From positions 868,001-932,000 of the forward strand of contig NZ_CAJRAF010000004.1 of assembly GCF_907164905.1 (NCBI RefSeq): DNA of 64,000 bases. Reading direction: 5' to 3'. Shown in pieces: positions 35,255 to 44,578 of the stretch. A program made the position numbers and the translations under genes. This DNA comes from Dyadobacter sp. CECT 9275. GTDB lineage: Bacteria > Bacteroidota > Bacteroidia > Cytophagales > Spirosomataceae. A model generated the notes under the pieces. The model ran no database searches. It was not told the DNA's origin and saw nothing but the letters and a program-made list of their open reading frames with translations. The first letter of the stretch is position 1, and every line of letters begins with the position of its first letter.

Positions 35255-35782
35255 ATGGAAAATACCGCAATTGACACAAACACGCTGAACGAAACCTCAG
35301 TTGTAACCTTCACACCCGCCCAGCTGCTTGAGCACTGGCAGGGACACCGTCGTATTTCCAGGAGGATGATCGAAGTTTTCCCGGAAAAAGAGTTTTATCA
35401 GTTCTCCATTGGCGGCATGCGTACGTATGCAGATCTGAATATGGAAATAACGGACCTGGCCGGAGCGGGTGTCCAGGGCATTGCCACCGGCGACTGGTCG
35501 GGGTATCAACTGTCGGCCGACGGCGGGCACACTACGCCACCTCAAACCAAGGAAGAAATGCTGGCGCTATGGGATGCTATCACAGACAAGATCAACACTT
35601 ACTGGCCTCAGATTCCAGCCCAACGCTTTCAGGAAAATGATTTGGCATTCGGCCAGTATGAGGGACGTATTATTGATACCTTGTTTTACCTCATCGACAA
35701 CGAAATCCACCATCGTGCCCAGGGTTATGTTTATCTGCGTGCCCTAGGCATACAACCGCCATTTTTCTGGGACAGAAGCTAA
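35255..35782 (+). CDS. DinB-family protein
   Basis: The 175-residue protein has the four-helix DinB/YfiT fold. The metal-binding histidines can be placed at LLEHWQGHRR (about 25-34) and near the C-terminus in DNEIHHRAQGYVYLRALGI (about 147-165). DinB-like proteins are often small-molecule or thiol-dependent metalloenzymes; the substrate is unknown. A TTACTTTG stretch about 45 bases upstream is close to a -7 element. A strong bidirectional-looking terminator follows. Confidence 0.85.
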   Translation: MENTAIDTNTLNETSVVTFTPAQLLEHWQGHRRISRRMIEVFPEKEFYQFSIGGMRTYADLNMEITDLAGAGVQGIATGDWSGYQLSADGGHTTPPQTKEEMLALWDAITDKINTYWPQIPAQRFQENDLAFGQYEGRIIDTLFYLIDNEIHHRAQGYVYLRALGIQPPFFWDRS

Positions 35783-35800
35783 AAGTCTGTGTACTATATT

Positions 35801-35844
35801 AACAAAACCGTCTGCTGTGTAACAACAGGAGACGGTTTTGTTTT
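35801..35844. terminator. Strong terminator between convergent DinB and DUF2461 genes
   Basis: AACAAAACCGTCT (35801-35813) pairs perfectly with AGACGGTTTTGTT (35830-35842) and is followed by further T residues. The A-rich start and T-rich end suit termination from both sides. Confidence 0.85.
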
Positions 35845-35849
35845 AACCC

Positions 35850-36542
35850 TCAGATCATCTCACCATCCGCATCCACCGTCAGAACTTCACTCATATAGTC
35901 AAAAAACGGCCGCATGTGCTGAAAAGCCTGGCTTACTTCCTGATAGTACGACGGACTTGTTACCTGCTCATCCGTAAATTCCTTGATCAGCAGAAACTGT
36001 TTGTACCGCAGCAGGTCTATTGCTTCATGGTCTGCATTGAACCCCTTCGGCGCGGTTCGCACTTGTTCGCCCCGCAAAGTACCAAATGTTGCTAGGAACG
36101 ATTTGCTGCTCAATATTTTTCTCAAAGGAGTGGCGTCAAAACTGATATCGTCTCTGATGCGTTTTAAATCCGCCGCATTCGGCCCGTAGAACCCGCCTGC
36201 AACGAAACTGTTGCCTGGCTCTACATGGAAATAATAACCGCCGCGGCGCTGTTTGGTAGCACGTCTGAAACTGCCGCCCCAGTTGGTCTTGTAAGGGATC
36301 TTTTCTTTTGAAAAACGTGTATCTCTGTAAATCCGGTGAAGGCTTTTTTTCCCTGATTCCGTTTCTATCAGATCATGTTTATTGAGTTCGGACAGCACCA
36401 ATTCTGCAAAATTCTCCATCACTTCCAGCTCCTGCAAATACTGCTCCTTGTTTGCGCCGAACCATTCGCGGTTATTGTTCTCCTTTAATGATTTTAAAAA
36501 ATCCAGGCTAGAAACCGGGATGAAGGGCAGTTGCTGTGACAT
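35850..36542 (-). CDS. DUF2461-family protein
   Basis: The start is placed at the ATG at 36542 (230 residues, MSQQLPFIP); an upstream ATG at 36560 adds six residues. The TIGR02453/DUF2461 family is recognised from FLKSLKENNNREWFGANKEQY near the N-terminus, RDTRFSKEKIPYKTNWGG and YYFHVEPGNSFVAGGFY, followed by LKRIRDDI. The family is soluble and cytoplasmic with no settled biochemical role. It converges on the DinB gene. Confidence 0.85.
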   Translation of the reverse strand: MSQQLPFIPVSSLDFLKSLKENNNREWFGANKEQYLQELEVMENFAELVLSELNKHDLIETESGKKSLHRIYRDTRFSKEKIPYKTNWGGSFRRATKQRRGGYYFHVEPGNSFVAGGFYGPNAADLKRIRDDISFDATPLRKILSSKSFLATFGTLRGEQVRTAPKGFNADHEAIDLLRYKQFLLIKEFTDEQVTSPSYYQEVSQAFQHMRPFFDYMSEVLTVDADGEMI

Positions 36543-36706
36543 TAGATATCCTTGGGCCAAAAATTTACACTGATATAATCACTCAAAACAAAATGGATAA
36601 CAGGGGCCAACGTCTATTCGTTCGCCCCGCAGCTGTAAACATAAGATTTATTTCAATATATATCGGATACCAGATTCCGCTAGCAAGCCGCTAAGTCATT
36701 TCGCCG

Positions 36707-38365
36707 CTAATGCTTTATATAAAGGAGCTGGCGTTCTTCCAGCACGTCATTCCTGGTCACATGATGGATAAACCCCCATTTCAATTTGGTGATCCGGAAG
36801 TAAGCAGGCTTGCAGAGTACTTCCATCCTATAACCAGCCTTGCTGAGGCTGTCGGCGGTGTGGGGAGTTGTGTACAAATAACAGGGCCTGTTGGTGAGGT
36901 ACTTTTCCAAAGACGCAGGTCCGTTAATCAGCCGGACCTCACCCGGCGAGTAGAATTCCAGTGAATAAGAGAAGGATTGGTATGCCGCCACCGGCAAAGT
37001 AGTATCTTTTAAATAACGGGCCGCTTCCCTACCCGACTGGTACTGAAGTAGAAACGGATAAAAGAAAAGGAACAAAAAAACGGATACAACCGCCGCAGCC
37101 GCATAACCATGTACTATTAGCTTTAGCAAAGTATCCCTGACCGGGGCAATGGTCACTATCAGAACCAGGAGCAGGGTGATGCCTGCAGCATACTGGCCAT
37201 TGGGGATACGGGTGTAGTACAGCAATACCAGCACAATGGCTTCTACCAGCAATAACAGTCCTGTCTGGAATTTTTGCAGAAGTACCAATGCCCGCCTGTT
37301 GTTGATACTTAGCAGGTAATTACCGGTAACCATGGAGAAATAGGGAAACAGAATAACGATGTAATGGGGCAGCTGAAATTTGGACAAGGAAAAAAGCAAA
37401 AAGGTCAGCACGGTATTTCCATACAAAACACAGCTTAGGCCTTTGATTTTATGTCGATTACTTACAAAATAAATCACTCCGGCTACCAGCACGCCTGACC
37501 ATGGAAGAAAAGCCCAGAGCGTTGTATGAAAAAAGAAAGATAAATCTCCTTTTCCTTTGATAGGTCCGTTATTAAAAAACCGCCCAAACTGACTGTCCCA
37601 AAAGAAAAAACGGATTCCCGAAACACCGGTTTTGCCAAAAACCATTTTCTCCGGATGCAGGTCAAACTGTACATATAAGCTGTATAATTCTGGCAGAATA
37701 AAAATGAAACATAACAATAGCATTAACCACCATTTATAATTCGTAAACTGACTCCACTGCTGCGTGATGACCAGGAAAATCAGCCATCCGCCGCCCACCG
37801 AAATCAAAACAAATATACCTTTCGTCATGATGGCGCAGGCCATGAAAAATGCGGCCAGCACGATGTGAATCCAATGTTTACCGTTATAAATATGGAGCAT
37901 ATACCAGGTAGCCGCCAGGATGCAGGTCGTGAGGTAGGGCTCCGCCCTTACATCAAAATTGGCCAGTGTACTGTGCAAAGCCACGGTATATATCAATACA
38001 GCAAGGCGGGCGGCAGCGGAGCGGAACAAATATTGAACGATCAGAAAGGTATACCTGAGCCCTGCGAGCCAGAAAAGAAATGCCGGGAGCTTATATGCAA
38101 AGCCATTTATACCCAGCAATTTAAAACTGATTGCCGCCATCCAGAATGGAAAATGCGGCTTATCCAGCCAGTCGTGGCCATCGCCAATCAGATTGACCCA
38201 GTCGTTATGAAGTACAATATGTTTAGCAATGGTGGCATACAGCGCGCCATCCGGCTCCATAATATCAAGCCAGAGACCAGGCATATTCAAGATGATACCC
38301 ACTATCAAAAACAAGGGAAAATATCGTTTCAGTAACAGGTTTTCTTCGGGGGTAACTGTCGGCAT
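36707..38365 (-). CDS. GT39/ArnT-like membrane glycosyltransferase
   Basis: I use the ATG at 38365 (552 residues); the longer ATG at 38416 gives a cysteine-rich leader that is unlikely. The protein has about 11-12 membrane segments. The first periplasmic loop contains EPDGALYATIAKHI (about residues 36-49), the acidic motif that in the GT-C fold carries the catalytic aspartate, and HDWLDKPHFPFWMAAI, both as in ArnT-like enzymes. A soluble periplasmic C-terminal domain of about 110 residues follows. Transfer of a sugar from an undecaprenyl or dolichyl-type phosphate donor to lipid A or protein is the family role; acceptor unknown. Confidence 0.82.
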   Translation of the reverse strand: MPTVTPEENLLLKRYFPLFLIVGIILNMPGLWLDIMEPDGALYATIAKHIVLHNDWVNLIGDGHDWLDKPHFPFWMAAISFKLLGINGFAYKLPAFLFWLAGLRYTFLIVQYLFRSAAARLAVLIYTVALHSTLANFDVRAEPYLTTCILAATWYMLHIYNGKHWIHIVLAAFFMACAIMTKGIFVLISVGGGWLIFLVITQQWSQFTNYKWWLMLLLCFIFILPELYSLYVQFDLHPEKMVFGKTGVSGIRFFFWDSQFGRFFNNGPIKGKGDLSFFFHTTLWAFLPWSGVLVAGVIYFVSNRHKIKGLSCVLYGNTVLTFLLFSLSKFQLPHYIVILFPYFSMVTGNYLLSINNRRALVLLQKFQTGLLLLVEAIVLVLLYYTRIPNGQYAAGITLLLVLIVTIAPVRDTLLKLIVHGYAAAAVVSVFLFLFFYPFLLQYQSGREAARYLKDTTLPVAAYQSFSYSLEFYSPGEVRLINGPASLEKYLTNRPCYLYTTPHTADSLSKAGYRMEVLCKPAYFRITKLKWGFIHHVTRNDVLEERQLLYIKH

Positions 38366-38587
38366 CAAAATACAAAATCCGGGATTATTGCTACAGCAAT
38401 GATACGCCACAGACATTTTTCTGCGATTATGTATTTTTTACGATATTGTTAAGGAATTGCAACAAGGCCTGTCACACCCAAAAAGCAGGAAATCCGAACC
38501 GGTGCCTCAGGATTATTTTCCCCTGGAAGAGTGGCAAGCTTTGAAAATAAACCGACCGATACAACGGACCAGCCGGCCGATCGGACC

Positions 38588-39778
38588 TTATTTCATTACA
38601 AGACCGCTGGGAACTTTGGCAGGGACGGTTTTATCAAAATGATCGTCATTCAGGGCATTCAGAAACTCCACAATTCGTGAAAGATCCTTGAAATTGACGT
38701 CCATTCTGGTGGCCAGCGTATCCATCTGGCTCGCTTTCACTTTAGGGTTAAGTATTTTGCCGCCCGAGATATCCTCATAAAATTCCAGTACCTGTTCCAG
38801 TGTGGCGAATTTCCCGCTGTGCATGTAAGGTCCTGTGTAGCGCAGGTTCCGCAGGGAAGGCGTCCGGAAAGCATAATCATTGTTAATTCCCCGGTCACTT
38901 TCCGTCCTGTTCTGAGAATCGGGCACACCCAGGGTATGCAGTTTGTAGTCAGAGAACATAGGGCCAGAATGGCATTTGGCACAACCTGTTTTAAGGAAAA
39001 GGTTGAGGCCTTCCTTTTCTCCCAATGTGAGTGCATTGCTGTCCCCCCGCATATAAAGGTCAAACCTTGAATTGTTCGAGATGAGGGTACGTTCATAGGC
39101 TGCAATTCCCTTCGCAAGATTGACAGCATTCACAGGATTGAGCTCCCCCGGAAAAGCCCTGGCGAACAACGTATGATATGCTGGTATACGCCGAATGCGA
39201 GACAATACTTCGTCAATAATCTCATCCTCGGTATAAGCACGTCCCCGCATTTCCTCCAGGGTTTTAATGGGTAGCAGAGCTTGTTCTTCCAATCCTTTGG
39301 CACGGTTATCCCAGAACATGGGAGCCATTTCTGCATGGTAAGCTTCATGGTTTCTGATGCCGTTAAATGCGGTATTGAGTACACTCTGCGAATTTCTTTT
39401 GACAAAAGGAATATCGTTAGGGGCTACGAATTGTCTTTTACTTCCGCTGCCGGTACCATTCACACCAATTGAAGTTTCGAGGAATTCGGCATAACTAAAT
39501 TCGGGCTGATGGCAGGTGGCACAGGCTACATCCCTATTGCCCGATAATACCGGATCAAAAAAGAGCATCCGCCCCAATTCTATTTTTTCGGGGCTAGTCG
39601 GGTTTCCGGGCGGGTCGGTAACATACTGCGGTAATGCGCCCAGGTCCGCAAGGGTTTCTATAACCTTCTGTTGGGAAGAATTACCGCCTTTTTGCTCATT
39701 CACGCAGGCTATACTAACAATCGTAAATAAAACAACCGTTAACGCATACTTAAACAAACAGACCATGTTATACTGCAT
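38588..39778 (-). CDS. Di-heme cytochrome-c peroxidase family lipoprotein
   Basis: The 396-residue protein has a lipoprotein-type leader with cysteine at residue 25 (IVSIAC). It carries two CxxCH heme sites: CATCHQPEFSYAE (about 81-85) and CAKCHSGPMFSD (about 269-273). ELGRMLFFDPVLSGNRDVAC and TPSLRNLRYTGPYMHSGKFATLEQVLEFY are typical of the CcpA/MauG peroxidase group. It reduces hydrogen peroxide, or acts as a MauG-like oxidase, in the periplasm using cytochrome electrons. It is monocistronic and divergent from a small membrane protein gene. Confidence 0.9.
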   Translation of the reverse strand: MQYNMVCLFKYALTVVLFTIVSIACVNEQKGGNSSQQKVIETLADLGALPQYVTDPPGNPTSPEKIELGRMLFFDPVLSGNRDVACATCHQPEFSYAEFLETSIGVNGTGSGSKRQFVAPNDIPFVKRNSQSVLNTAFNGIRNHEAYHAEMAPMFWDNRAKGLEEQALLPIKTLEEMRGRAYTEDEIIDEVLSRIRRIPAYHTLFARAFPGELNPVNAVNLAKGIAAYERTLISNNSRFDLYMRGDSNALTLGEKEGLNLFLKTGCAKCHSGPMFSDYKLHTLGVPDSQNRTESDRGINNDYAFRTPSLRNLRYTGPYMHSGKFATLEQVLEFYEDISGGKILNPKVKASQMDTLATRMDVNFKDLSRIVEFLNALNDDHFDKTVPAKVPSGLVMK

Positions 39779-40106
39779 ATACTCTGAAAAGAAGCTGTAA
39801 AAGACAGGTATTTATAACCCATATAAGAGTAAAAGGCCTTAAGGAATAATATTTAATGTTTCAGAAATGAGACAAACTATTAAATACAGAATTTCATCGG
39901 CAAGAAAACTTGTCAGCTAAAGACCTGTTGGCTCTTTGCCATCACCGGTATCCGGTAGATATAGGCATATCCTAATGACCGGTCAGCCATTGGAAAACGA
40001 AAAACCGGCAGGTTGCCATCGTTCAAATATCAGAAATGATTCAGCATTTTATTATTAATTTAGCAAGGAAATCAATCCGGTTATTGTTTAAAGTCACATT
40101 GGTTAT
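39779..40106. other. Divergent intergenic region, no gene seen
   Basis: 328 AT-rich bases between the peroxidase and the small membrane protein. It must hold both promoters, but no clean TAnnTTTG element or long inverted repeat is visible. Confidence 0.5.
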
Positions 40107-40445
40107 ATGCACAATGCGGGAAAACTGAAGGTCGTAAAAGTAGTGCATACCTTGATATGGATATTTTTCAACATCGTTATCTTCTATATGCTTTATGCTG
40201 TCGTGATGAATAAGTTTGATAAATGGTTGTGGATAGGTTATGCCTTTTGTCTGGCGGAAGGAATCGTTCTGCTTATTTTCAGGTTCACCTGCCCGCTGAC
40301 CCTCGTCGCCCGCAGATATTCGGACTCCACCCGCAACAATTTTGATATTTATCTGCCCGACTGGCTGGCAAAATATACCAAATTGATCTACACCTCCATC
40401 CTCGCCGTGATCATAATAATTACCATTTATCAGCTTTTAAAATAA
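40107..40445 (+). CDS. Small membrane protein of unknown function
   Basis: The 112-residue protein has three predicted membrane segments (about 12-32, 40-58 and 92-111). Between the second and third is a conserved-looking polar stretch, FTCPLTLVARRYSDST followed by NNFDIYLPDWLAKY. I recognise it only as resembling uncharacterised Bacteroidota membrane proteins; no function can be given. It is followed after 48 bases by the DUF1801 gene on the same strand and may be co-transcribed. Confidence 0.65.
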   Translation: MHNAGKLKVVKVVHTLIWIFFNIVIFYMLYAVVMNKFDKWLWIGYAFCLAEGIVLLIFRFTCPLTLVARRYSDSTRNNFDIYLPDWLAKYTKLIYTSILAVIIIITIYQLLK

Positions 40446-40493
40446 TCAAAGTAAAAATATTGGATTGATACATCTACGATAAAACACAATGTT

Positions 40494-40880
40494 ATGCCTC
40501 ATTCAAAACCCGAAAGTATCGACAGTTACATAGCCGGATTTCCAGCAGACATTCAGCAGATTTTAGAGGTTGTAAGAACAACGGTGAGGTCGGCAGCTCC
40601 AGATTCGGTGGAGGTGATCAGCTACGACATGCCCGGTTTTAAACTCCACGGCGGATATATCGCGCACTTTGCAGCATTCAAAAAACACATCGGATTTTAC
40701 CCTGCCCCTACCGGCGTTCCTGAATTTGAAAAAGACCTGGCCTTTTACAAAATAGGAAAAGGATCCGTACAATTTCCGTTTGATAAACCTATGCCTCTGG
40801 AACTGATTACAAAAATCACAAAATTCAATGTTCAGAGAAACCTGAAAAAAGCGGAGCAAAAGAGAATGGTCAAAGGATAA
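40494..40880 (+). CDS. DUF1801 / iron-chaperone-like protein
   Basis: The 128-residue protein belongs to the YdhG/DUF1801 family with a frataxin-like fold. Typical features are the N-terminal IDSYIAGFPADIQQILEVVR, AAPDSVEVISYDMPGFKL, HFAAFKKHIGFYP and the C-terminal GKGSVQFPFDKPMPLELI. Some relatives have been described as intracellular iron chaperones, but the role here is not established. It converges with the asparaginase gene 12 bases away. Confidence 0.85.
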   Translation: MPHSKPESIDSYIAGFPADIQQILEVVRTTVRSAAPDSVEVISYDMPGFKLHGGYIAHFAAFKKHIGFYPAPTGVPEFEKDLAFYKIGKGSVQFPFDKPMPLELITKITKFNVQRNLKKAEQKRMVKG

Positions 40881-40892
40881 GTACAAGGTCAA

Positions 40893-41963
40893 TTAATTAC
40901 TCATCTCACCCCGCAGGGCATTCCCGAGCAATCCGGGCACGTCTACTTTACCTTGCTTCCCAAAGACATACATCATTTTTGTGATCGCGGCTTCGGCAGT
41001 AATATCAGACCCGCTCACAACGCCTGCATCTTTAAGGAATTTGCTGGTCTGATACTGCCCCTGCGTAACCCGTCCGCCGTCACACTGCGACACATTAAAA
41101 ATAACAATACCCCGATCAATTGCATTTCCTACGGCATCCAGAAACCATTTTTCTGTAGTTGCATTTCCGGCGCCGTAAGTTTCGAGTACAACGCCTTTCA
41201 GGCCCTCGATACCCAGTATGGAAAACACTACCCTTTCATGGATGCCCGGAAACATTTTCAGGAAAGCAACCTGAGTGTCCATCACCGGCTGAACGGTCAA
41301 GGTGGTTTCCGGATTATAGGGTGTTATAAAAGGGAAATTATAATCGATCCGTACACCGGCATTGGCCAGGTGTGGATAGTTCTCTGAATGAAATGCATTA
41401 AAATCTGAGCTCTCCTGTTTTTTGGACCTATTCCCGCGCAGTAACTTGGAATTGAAATAGATACACACCTCGGAAATTACCGGATTCCCATTATCCAGTG
41501 TGGCGGCGGCAATCTCCAGCGCAGTAATGAAATTTTCCCGCGCATCCGACCGGGCCACGCCGATCGGCAGTTGAGCACCTGTGAGAATAACCGGCTTATT
41601 GAGTCCTTCCAGCAAAAAACTTAACGCAGAAGCCGTATAGGCCATCGTATCGGTACCATGCAGAATCACAAAACTGTCATAAATCTGGTAATGCTGCGAA
41701 ATGATGTGAGCGATTTCCAGCCATATCTGCGGTGTCATGTTGGATGAATCGATCGGTTGGGCAAGCGTCAGAAATGTTATTTCAAAATCAAGCCGCGCTA
41801 TTTCCGGAACCCGTTGAATGATCTGATCAAAATTAAAAGGTACCAGCTGCTTGTCCTTCACATCATAAACCATTCCGAGGGTACCCCCGGTGTAAATAAC
41901 CAGGACCGTCCCCCGGCCCGGCTCTGGTGAAACCGGATTGATTTGTACAGTTTTATAGGCCAT
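40893..41963 (-). CDS. ansA: Type I (cytoplasmic) L-asparaginase
   Basis: The 356-residue enzyme hydrolyses asparagine to aspartate and ammonia. The first catalytic threonine is Thr28 in YTGGTLG (24-30), and the second lies in the LHGTDTMAYTASAL motif (about 99-112). TGAQLPIGVARSDARENF is another signature. There is no signal peptide, so it is the cytoplasmic type. It is the last gene of a four-gene minus-strand cluster, 14 bases after tatD. Confidence 0.93.
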   Translation of the reverse strand: MAYKTVQINPVSPEPGRGTVLVIYTGGTLGMVYDVKDKQLVPFNFDQIIQRVPEIARLDFEITFLTLAQPIDSSNMTPQIWLEIAHIISQHYQIYDSFVILHGTDTMAYTASALSFLLEGLNKPVILTGAQLPIGVARSDARENFITALEIAAATLDNGNPVISEVCIYFNSKLLRGNRSKKQESSDFNAFHSENYPHLANAGVRIDYNFPFITPYNPETTLTVQPVMDTQVAFLKMFPGIHERVVFSILGIEGLKGVVLETYGAGNATTEKWFLDAVGNAIDRGIVIFNVSQCDGGRVTQGQYQTSKFLKDAGVVSGSDITAEAAITKMMYVFGKQGKVDVPGLLGNALRGEMSN

Positions 41964-41977
41964 TGTATTTATTACTG

Positions 41978-42736
41978 CTAAGAAAGTAACGACAAAGCGG
42001 TGTTGGTAGTTTTTGCGATCACGTCTTCCTTACTGGTTTCCATTAAATCGGCTACCCGCTGGGCAACAAGCTCAAGGTAGGCAGGTTCATTCCTTTTGCC
42101 ACGATAAGGTACCGGCGCCAGGTAAGGAGCATCCGTTTCCAGCACGATGTGGGCCAGATCAACGTGAGGCAAAACTTTGTCCAGCCCCCCGTTTTTAAAA
42201 GTTGCCACGCCCCCCACACCTATTTTAAAACCCAGCTCGATTACCTTCAGAGCTTCCTCCAGATTCCCCGTAAAACAGTGGAAAATCCCCGTGAGCGCAG
42301 GATCCGCAAATTTCTCAATGAGTGCCACTGTTTCCCAAAAAGCGTTTCGGCTATGGATATCAATCCATAAACCATGCTGCCTGGCCAGCCTGCATTGATG
42401 GAGAAAAGCCTCTTCCTGCTGCCGCCTGAAAGTTTTATCCCAAAACAGATCCATACCGATCTCACCTATGGCAATAAACGGATGAACCGAAAGCTGCTCC
42501 TCCACAATCCGCAGCTCCTGCTCAAAATCTTCCTTTACATAACAAGGATGCAGACCGATCATTGGTAAACATTTACCAGGGTACTGCCCGGCCAGATCCA
42601 TCATACCACCAATGGTGGTATGGTCACAGTTGGGCATCCATATCTGCTCAATACCCGCCTGCCATGCGCGTTCCAGCATGGCGGTACGCTCTTCTGCATA
42701 GTCCTCGCTGTAAATATGTGCGTGGGTTTCTATCAT
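41978..42736 (-). CDS. TatD-family metal-dependent DNase
   Basis: The 252-residue amidohydrolase-fold enzyme shows all TatD metal-site motifs: ETHAHIY at the N-terminus, GEIGMD (about 92-97), IDIHSRNA, FHCFTG and ETDAPYLAPVPYRGKRNEP (about 200-218). Family members are 3'-5' exonucleases acting in DNA repair and degradation. It sits 14 bases before ansA and 25 bases after the GT2 gene in one transcription unit. Confidence 0.93.
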   Translation of the reverse strand: MIETHAHIYSEDYAEERTAMLERAWQAGIEQIWMPNCDHTTIGGMMDLAGQYPGKCLPMIGLHPCYVKEDFEQELRIVEEQLSVHPFIAIGEIGMDLFWDKTFRRQQEEAFLHQCRLARQHGLWIDIHSRNAFWETVALIEKFADPALTGIFHCFTGNLEEALKVIELGFKIGVGGVATFKNGGLDKVLPHVDLAHIVLETDAPYLAPVPYRGKRNEPAYLELVAQRVADLMETSKEDVIAKTTNTALSLLS

Positions 42737-42761
42737 TTTAAAACTGAATATTCATTATAAA

Positions 42762-43775
42762 TCAAACTTCCTTATCGTAAACCCTCCCCTTCCAGTTCAT
42801 TTTTCCTGGAAAAAAATAATTGACAAGCATGATGCTTAAACTAACAAACATATAAAACCAGAACAGGAAAACCGTCTTCCACAAATCGTGCTGCCGCAAT
42901 AATAGGATAGTAGCAACAGCAATAAGCGTTACAAAGCTATAATGAAGTGCAAAAACAAGCCCGGCCTGCACCGGAAACCAGTATTGCATGACGAGTATAG
43001 ACGGAAAAACAAAAGCAGCGGCGAGGATACTCATGCGCGTCAACCATGACGATTTCATGACGCCCTGCATCCAACGTCTTCGCTGTATCAACCAATCCGC
43101 AAAAGAAAGAACGGGCTCCGAAACGGAGACAATCCGGGGATTATAGGCCATTTTAAAGCCCAGTTTTCGCCGGGCTACCGCCATAAACAGCGCATAATCT
43201 TCCACAATTGAAAATCCGATGGTTTCATAGCCGCCCACAGCCTCGTAGGCCTTCCTGCTGATGGCCATATTATTTCCCAAACCAGTTACCGGAATATTAA
43301 ACAGAGAAAGTAACCGTGTGATAGTCAATGTAAAAAGCCATTCGAGAGAGAGAAAATCAGCGAACAAGTTCCCCTTTCGCATTCTGGTAAGCCCCACCAC
43401 TACGCCGGTATGCTCGTCAAAATGAGCCAGCATTGCATTTATCCAGGTAGGTAACACGGCAATGTCCGCATCACAAAAGAAAAAATATTCTCCCCCGGCC
43501 CGTTTGGCCAATTGGGCAAGGACATTGGCCTTCCCCCGCAAATTGCTCACCGCACTGGTAATACGGACATACCGGAAGTTCGGATTTTCCAGCATAAAGG
43601 TATTGATTATTTCTGCCGTGCGGTCCGAAGAATCATCATCCCCAATACATACTTCTATTTTGCCTGCAGGGTAATCCAGCCGGGCAAGTGATTCCAGACA
43701 ACGCAGTATATTGCTTTCCTCGTTCCGGGCTGCCACCAATACACTTACCTCAATACCCTCCTTATTACCTGCCAT
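42762..43775 (-). CDS. Family 2 glycosyltransferase, membrane-bound
   Basis: The 337-residue protein has an N-terminal GT-A domain with VSVLVAARNEESNI, DDDSSDRT (about 45-52), the DxD-like FCDADIAV (about 99-106) and the QRRRW motif (about 230-234) of processive or membrane GT2 enzymes. Two to four hydrophobic segments lie in the C-terminal 100 residues. It lacks a signal sequence and should act on the cytoplasmic face of the inner membrane, making a polysaccharide or glycolipid. The polysaccharide deacetylase gene is 18 bases upstream, suggesting a shared pathway for an N-acetylated polymer. Confidence 0.88.
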   Translation of the reverse strand: MAGNKEGIEVSVLVAARNEESNILRCLESLARLDYPAGKIEVCIGDDDSSDRTAEIINTFMLENPNFRYVRITSAVSNLRGKANVLAQLAKRAGGEYFFFCDADIAVLPTWINAMLAHFDEHTGVVVGLTRMRKGNLFADFLSLEWLFTLTITRLLSLFNIPVTGLGNNMAISRKAYEAVGGYETIGFSIVEDYALFMAVARRKLGFKMAYNPRIVSVSEPVLSFADWLIQRRRWMQGVMKSSWLTRMSILAAAFVFPSILVMQYWFPVQAGLVFALHYSFVTLIAVATILLLRQHDLWKTVFLFWFYMFVSLSIMLVNYFFPGKMNWKGRVYDKEV

Positions 43776-43793
43776 CGATTCTTGTGATAGATC

Positions 43794-44423
43794 TTAATTT
43801 TTATGCATCGGAAGCGCATCAAAACGGTACCCTTTTTCCGAAAAATCAGCCAGAAACCTCGGCAGGGCATACTGCATGTTCGGCGCTGCCTTGATACTAT
43901 CATGAAACAGTATGATGGAGCCCGGACGGGTATATCGTGTCGTCTTCTGCAGACATAATTCCGGACTTATCTCTTTTGAAAAATCTCCGCTCAGTACATC
44001 CCACATGACAATTTCCCTTTTACCCGGCAACAACCTTGCCTGACTCTTTTTCATTCTGCCATAAGGCGGCCTGAAAAGATTGGTTTCCAGCCCCAGCTGC
44101 CGATCGCATGCTTCGATGTTGGCAATATATTCTTTGTCGTCCGATTTCCAGCCATTCATGTGATTGAAGGTATGATTGCCAATGGAATGCCCGGCTTTCA
44201 GTACCTCACGGAAGATCTCCGGATGTTTTCTGACATTATCCCCGATACAGAAGAACGTTGCTTTGGCTTTGTATGCGGCAAGGTTTTCCAGTACAAACGC
44301 TGTGATATCGGGAATAGGACCATCGTCAAAAGTAAGATAGAGTACCTTTTCTGTTGTTGGGACATGCCAGGTATACCTCGGATATATTGCTTTCAGCCAA
44401 AAGGGAGAATAATGCAAAAACAT
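43794..44423 (-). CDS. Polysaccharide deacetylase (NodB-type, CE4)
   Basis: The 209-residue protein is a CE4 deacetylase: LTFDDGPIPD (about 30-39) supplies the catalytic base and metal aspartate, and SIGNHTFNHMNG (about 76-87) the two metal histidines. RPPYGRMKK and VMWDVLSGDF are the next two family motifs, and IILFHDS the last. Family members remove N-acetyl groups from chitin, peptidoglycan or exopolysaccharide. No clear signal peptide is seen; a hydrophobic N-terminus could act as an anchor. It is the first gene of the operon with GT2, tatD and ansA. Confidence 0.9.
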   Translation of the reverse strand: MFLHYSPFWLKAIYPRYTWHVPTTEKVLYLTFDDGPIPDITAFVLENLAAYKAKATFFCIGDNVRKHPEIFREVLKAGHSIGNHTFNHMNGWKSDDKEYIANIEACDRQLGLETNLFRPPYGRMKKSQARLLPGKREIVMWDVLSGDFSKEISPELCLQKTTRYTRPGSIILFHDSIKAAPNMQYALPRFLADFSEKGYRFDALPMHKN

Positions 44424-44516
44424 GGAATAAGGTAATGGTAAAATGGTCAGCTAAGCTCACTCGACCCGCCAAAGATAACAAATAGCCTCCACATCAGGCT
44501 CCTGCTTATACAGGCA

Positions 44517-44546
44517 TAAAAAAAGAGCTACCTTTTAAGATAGCCC
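44517..44546 (-). terminator. Terminator of the gltBD operon
   Basis: On the minus strand GGGCTATCTT pairs with AAGGTAGCTC (allowing G-U pairs) around AA and is followed by seven T residues. It lies about 35 bases after the gltD stop. Confidence 0.8.
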
Positions 44547-44578
44547 TTGGTGATCAATATATCTTCAGAAATATCAAC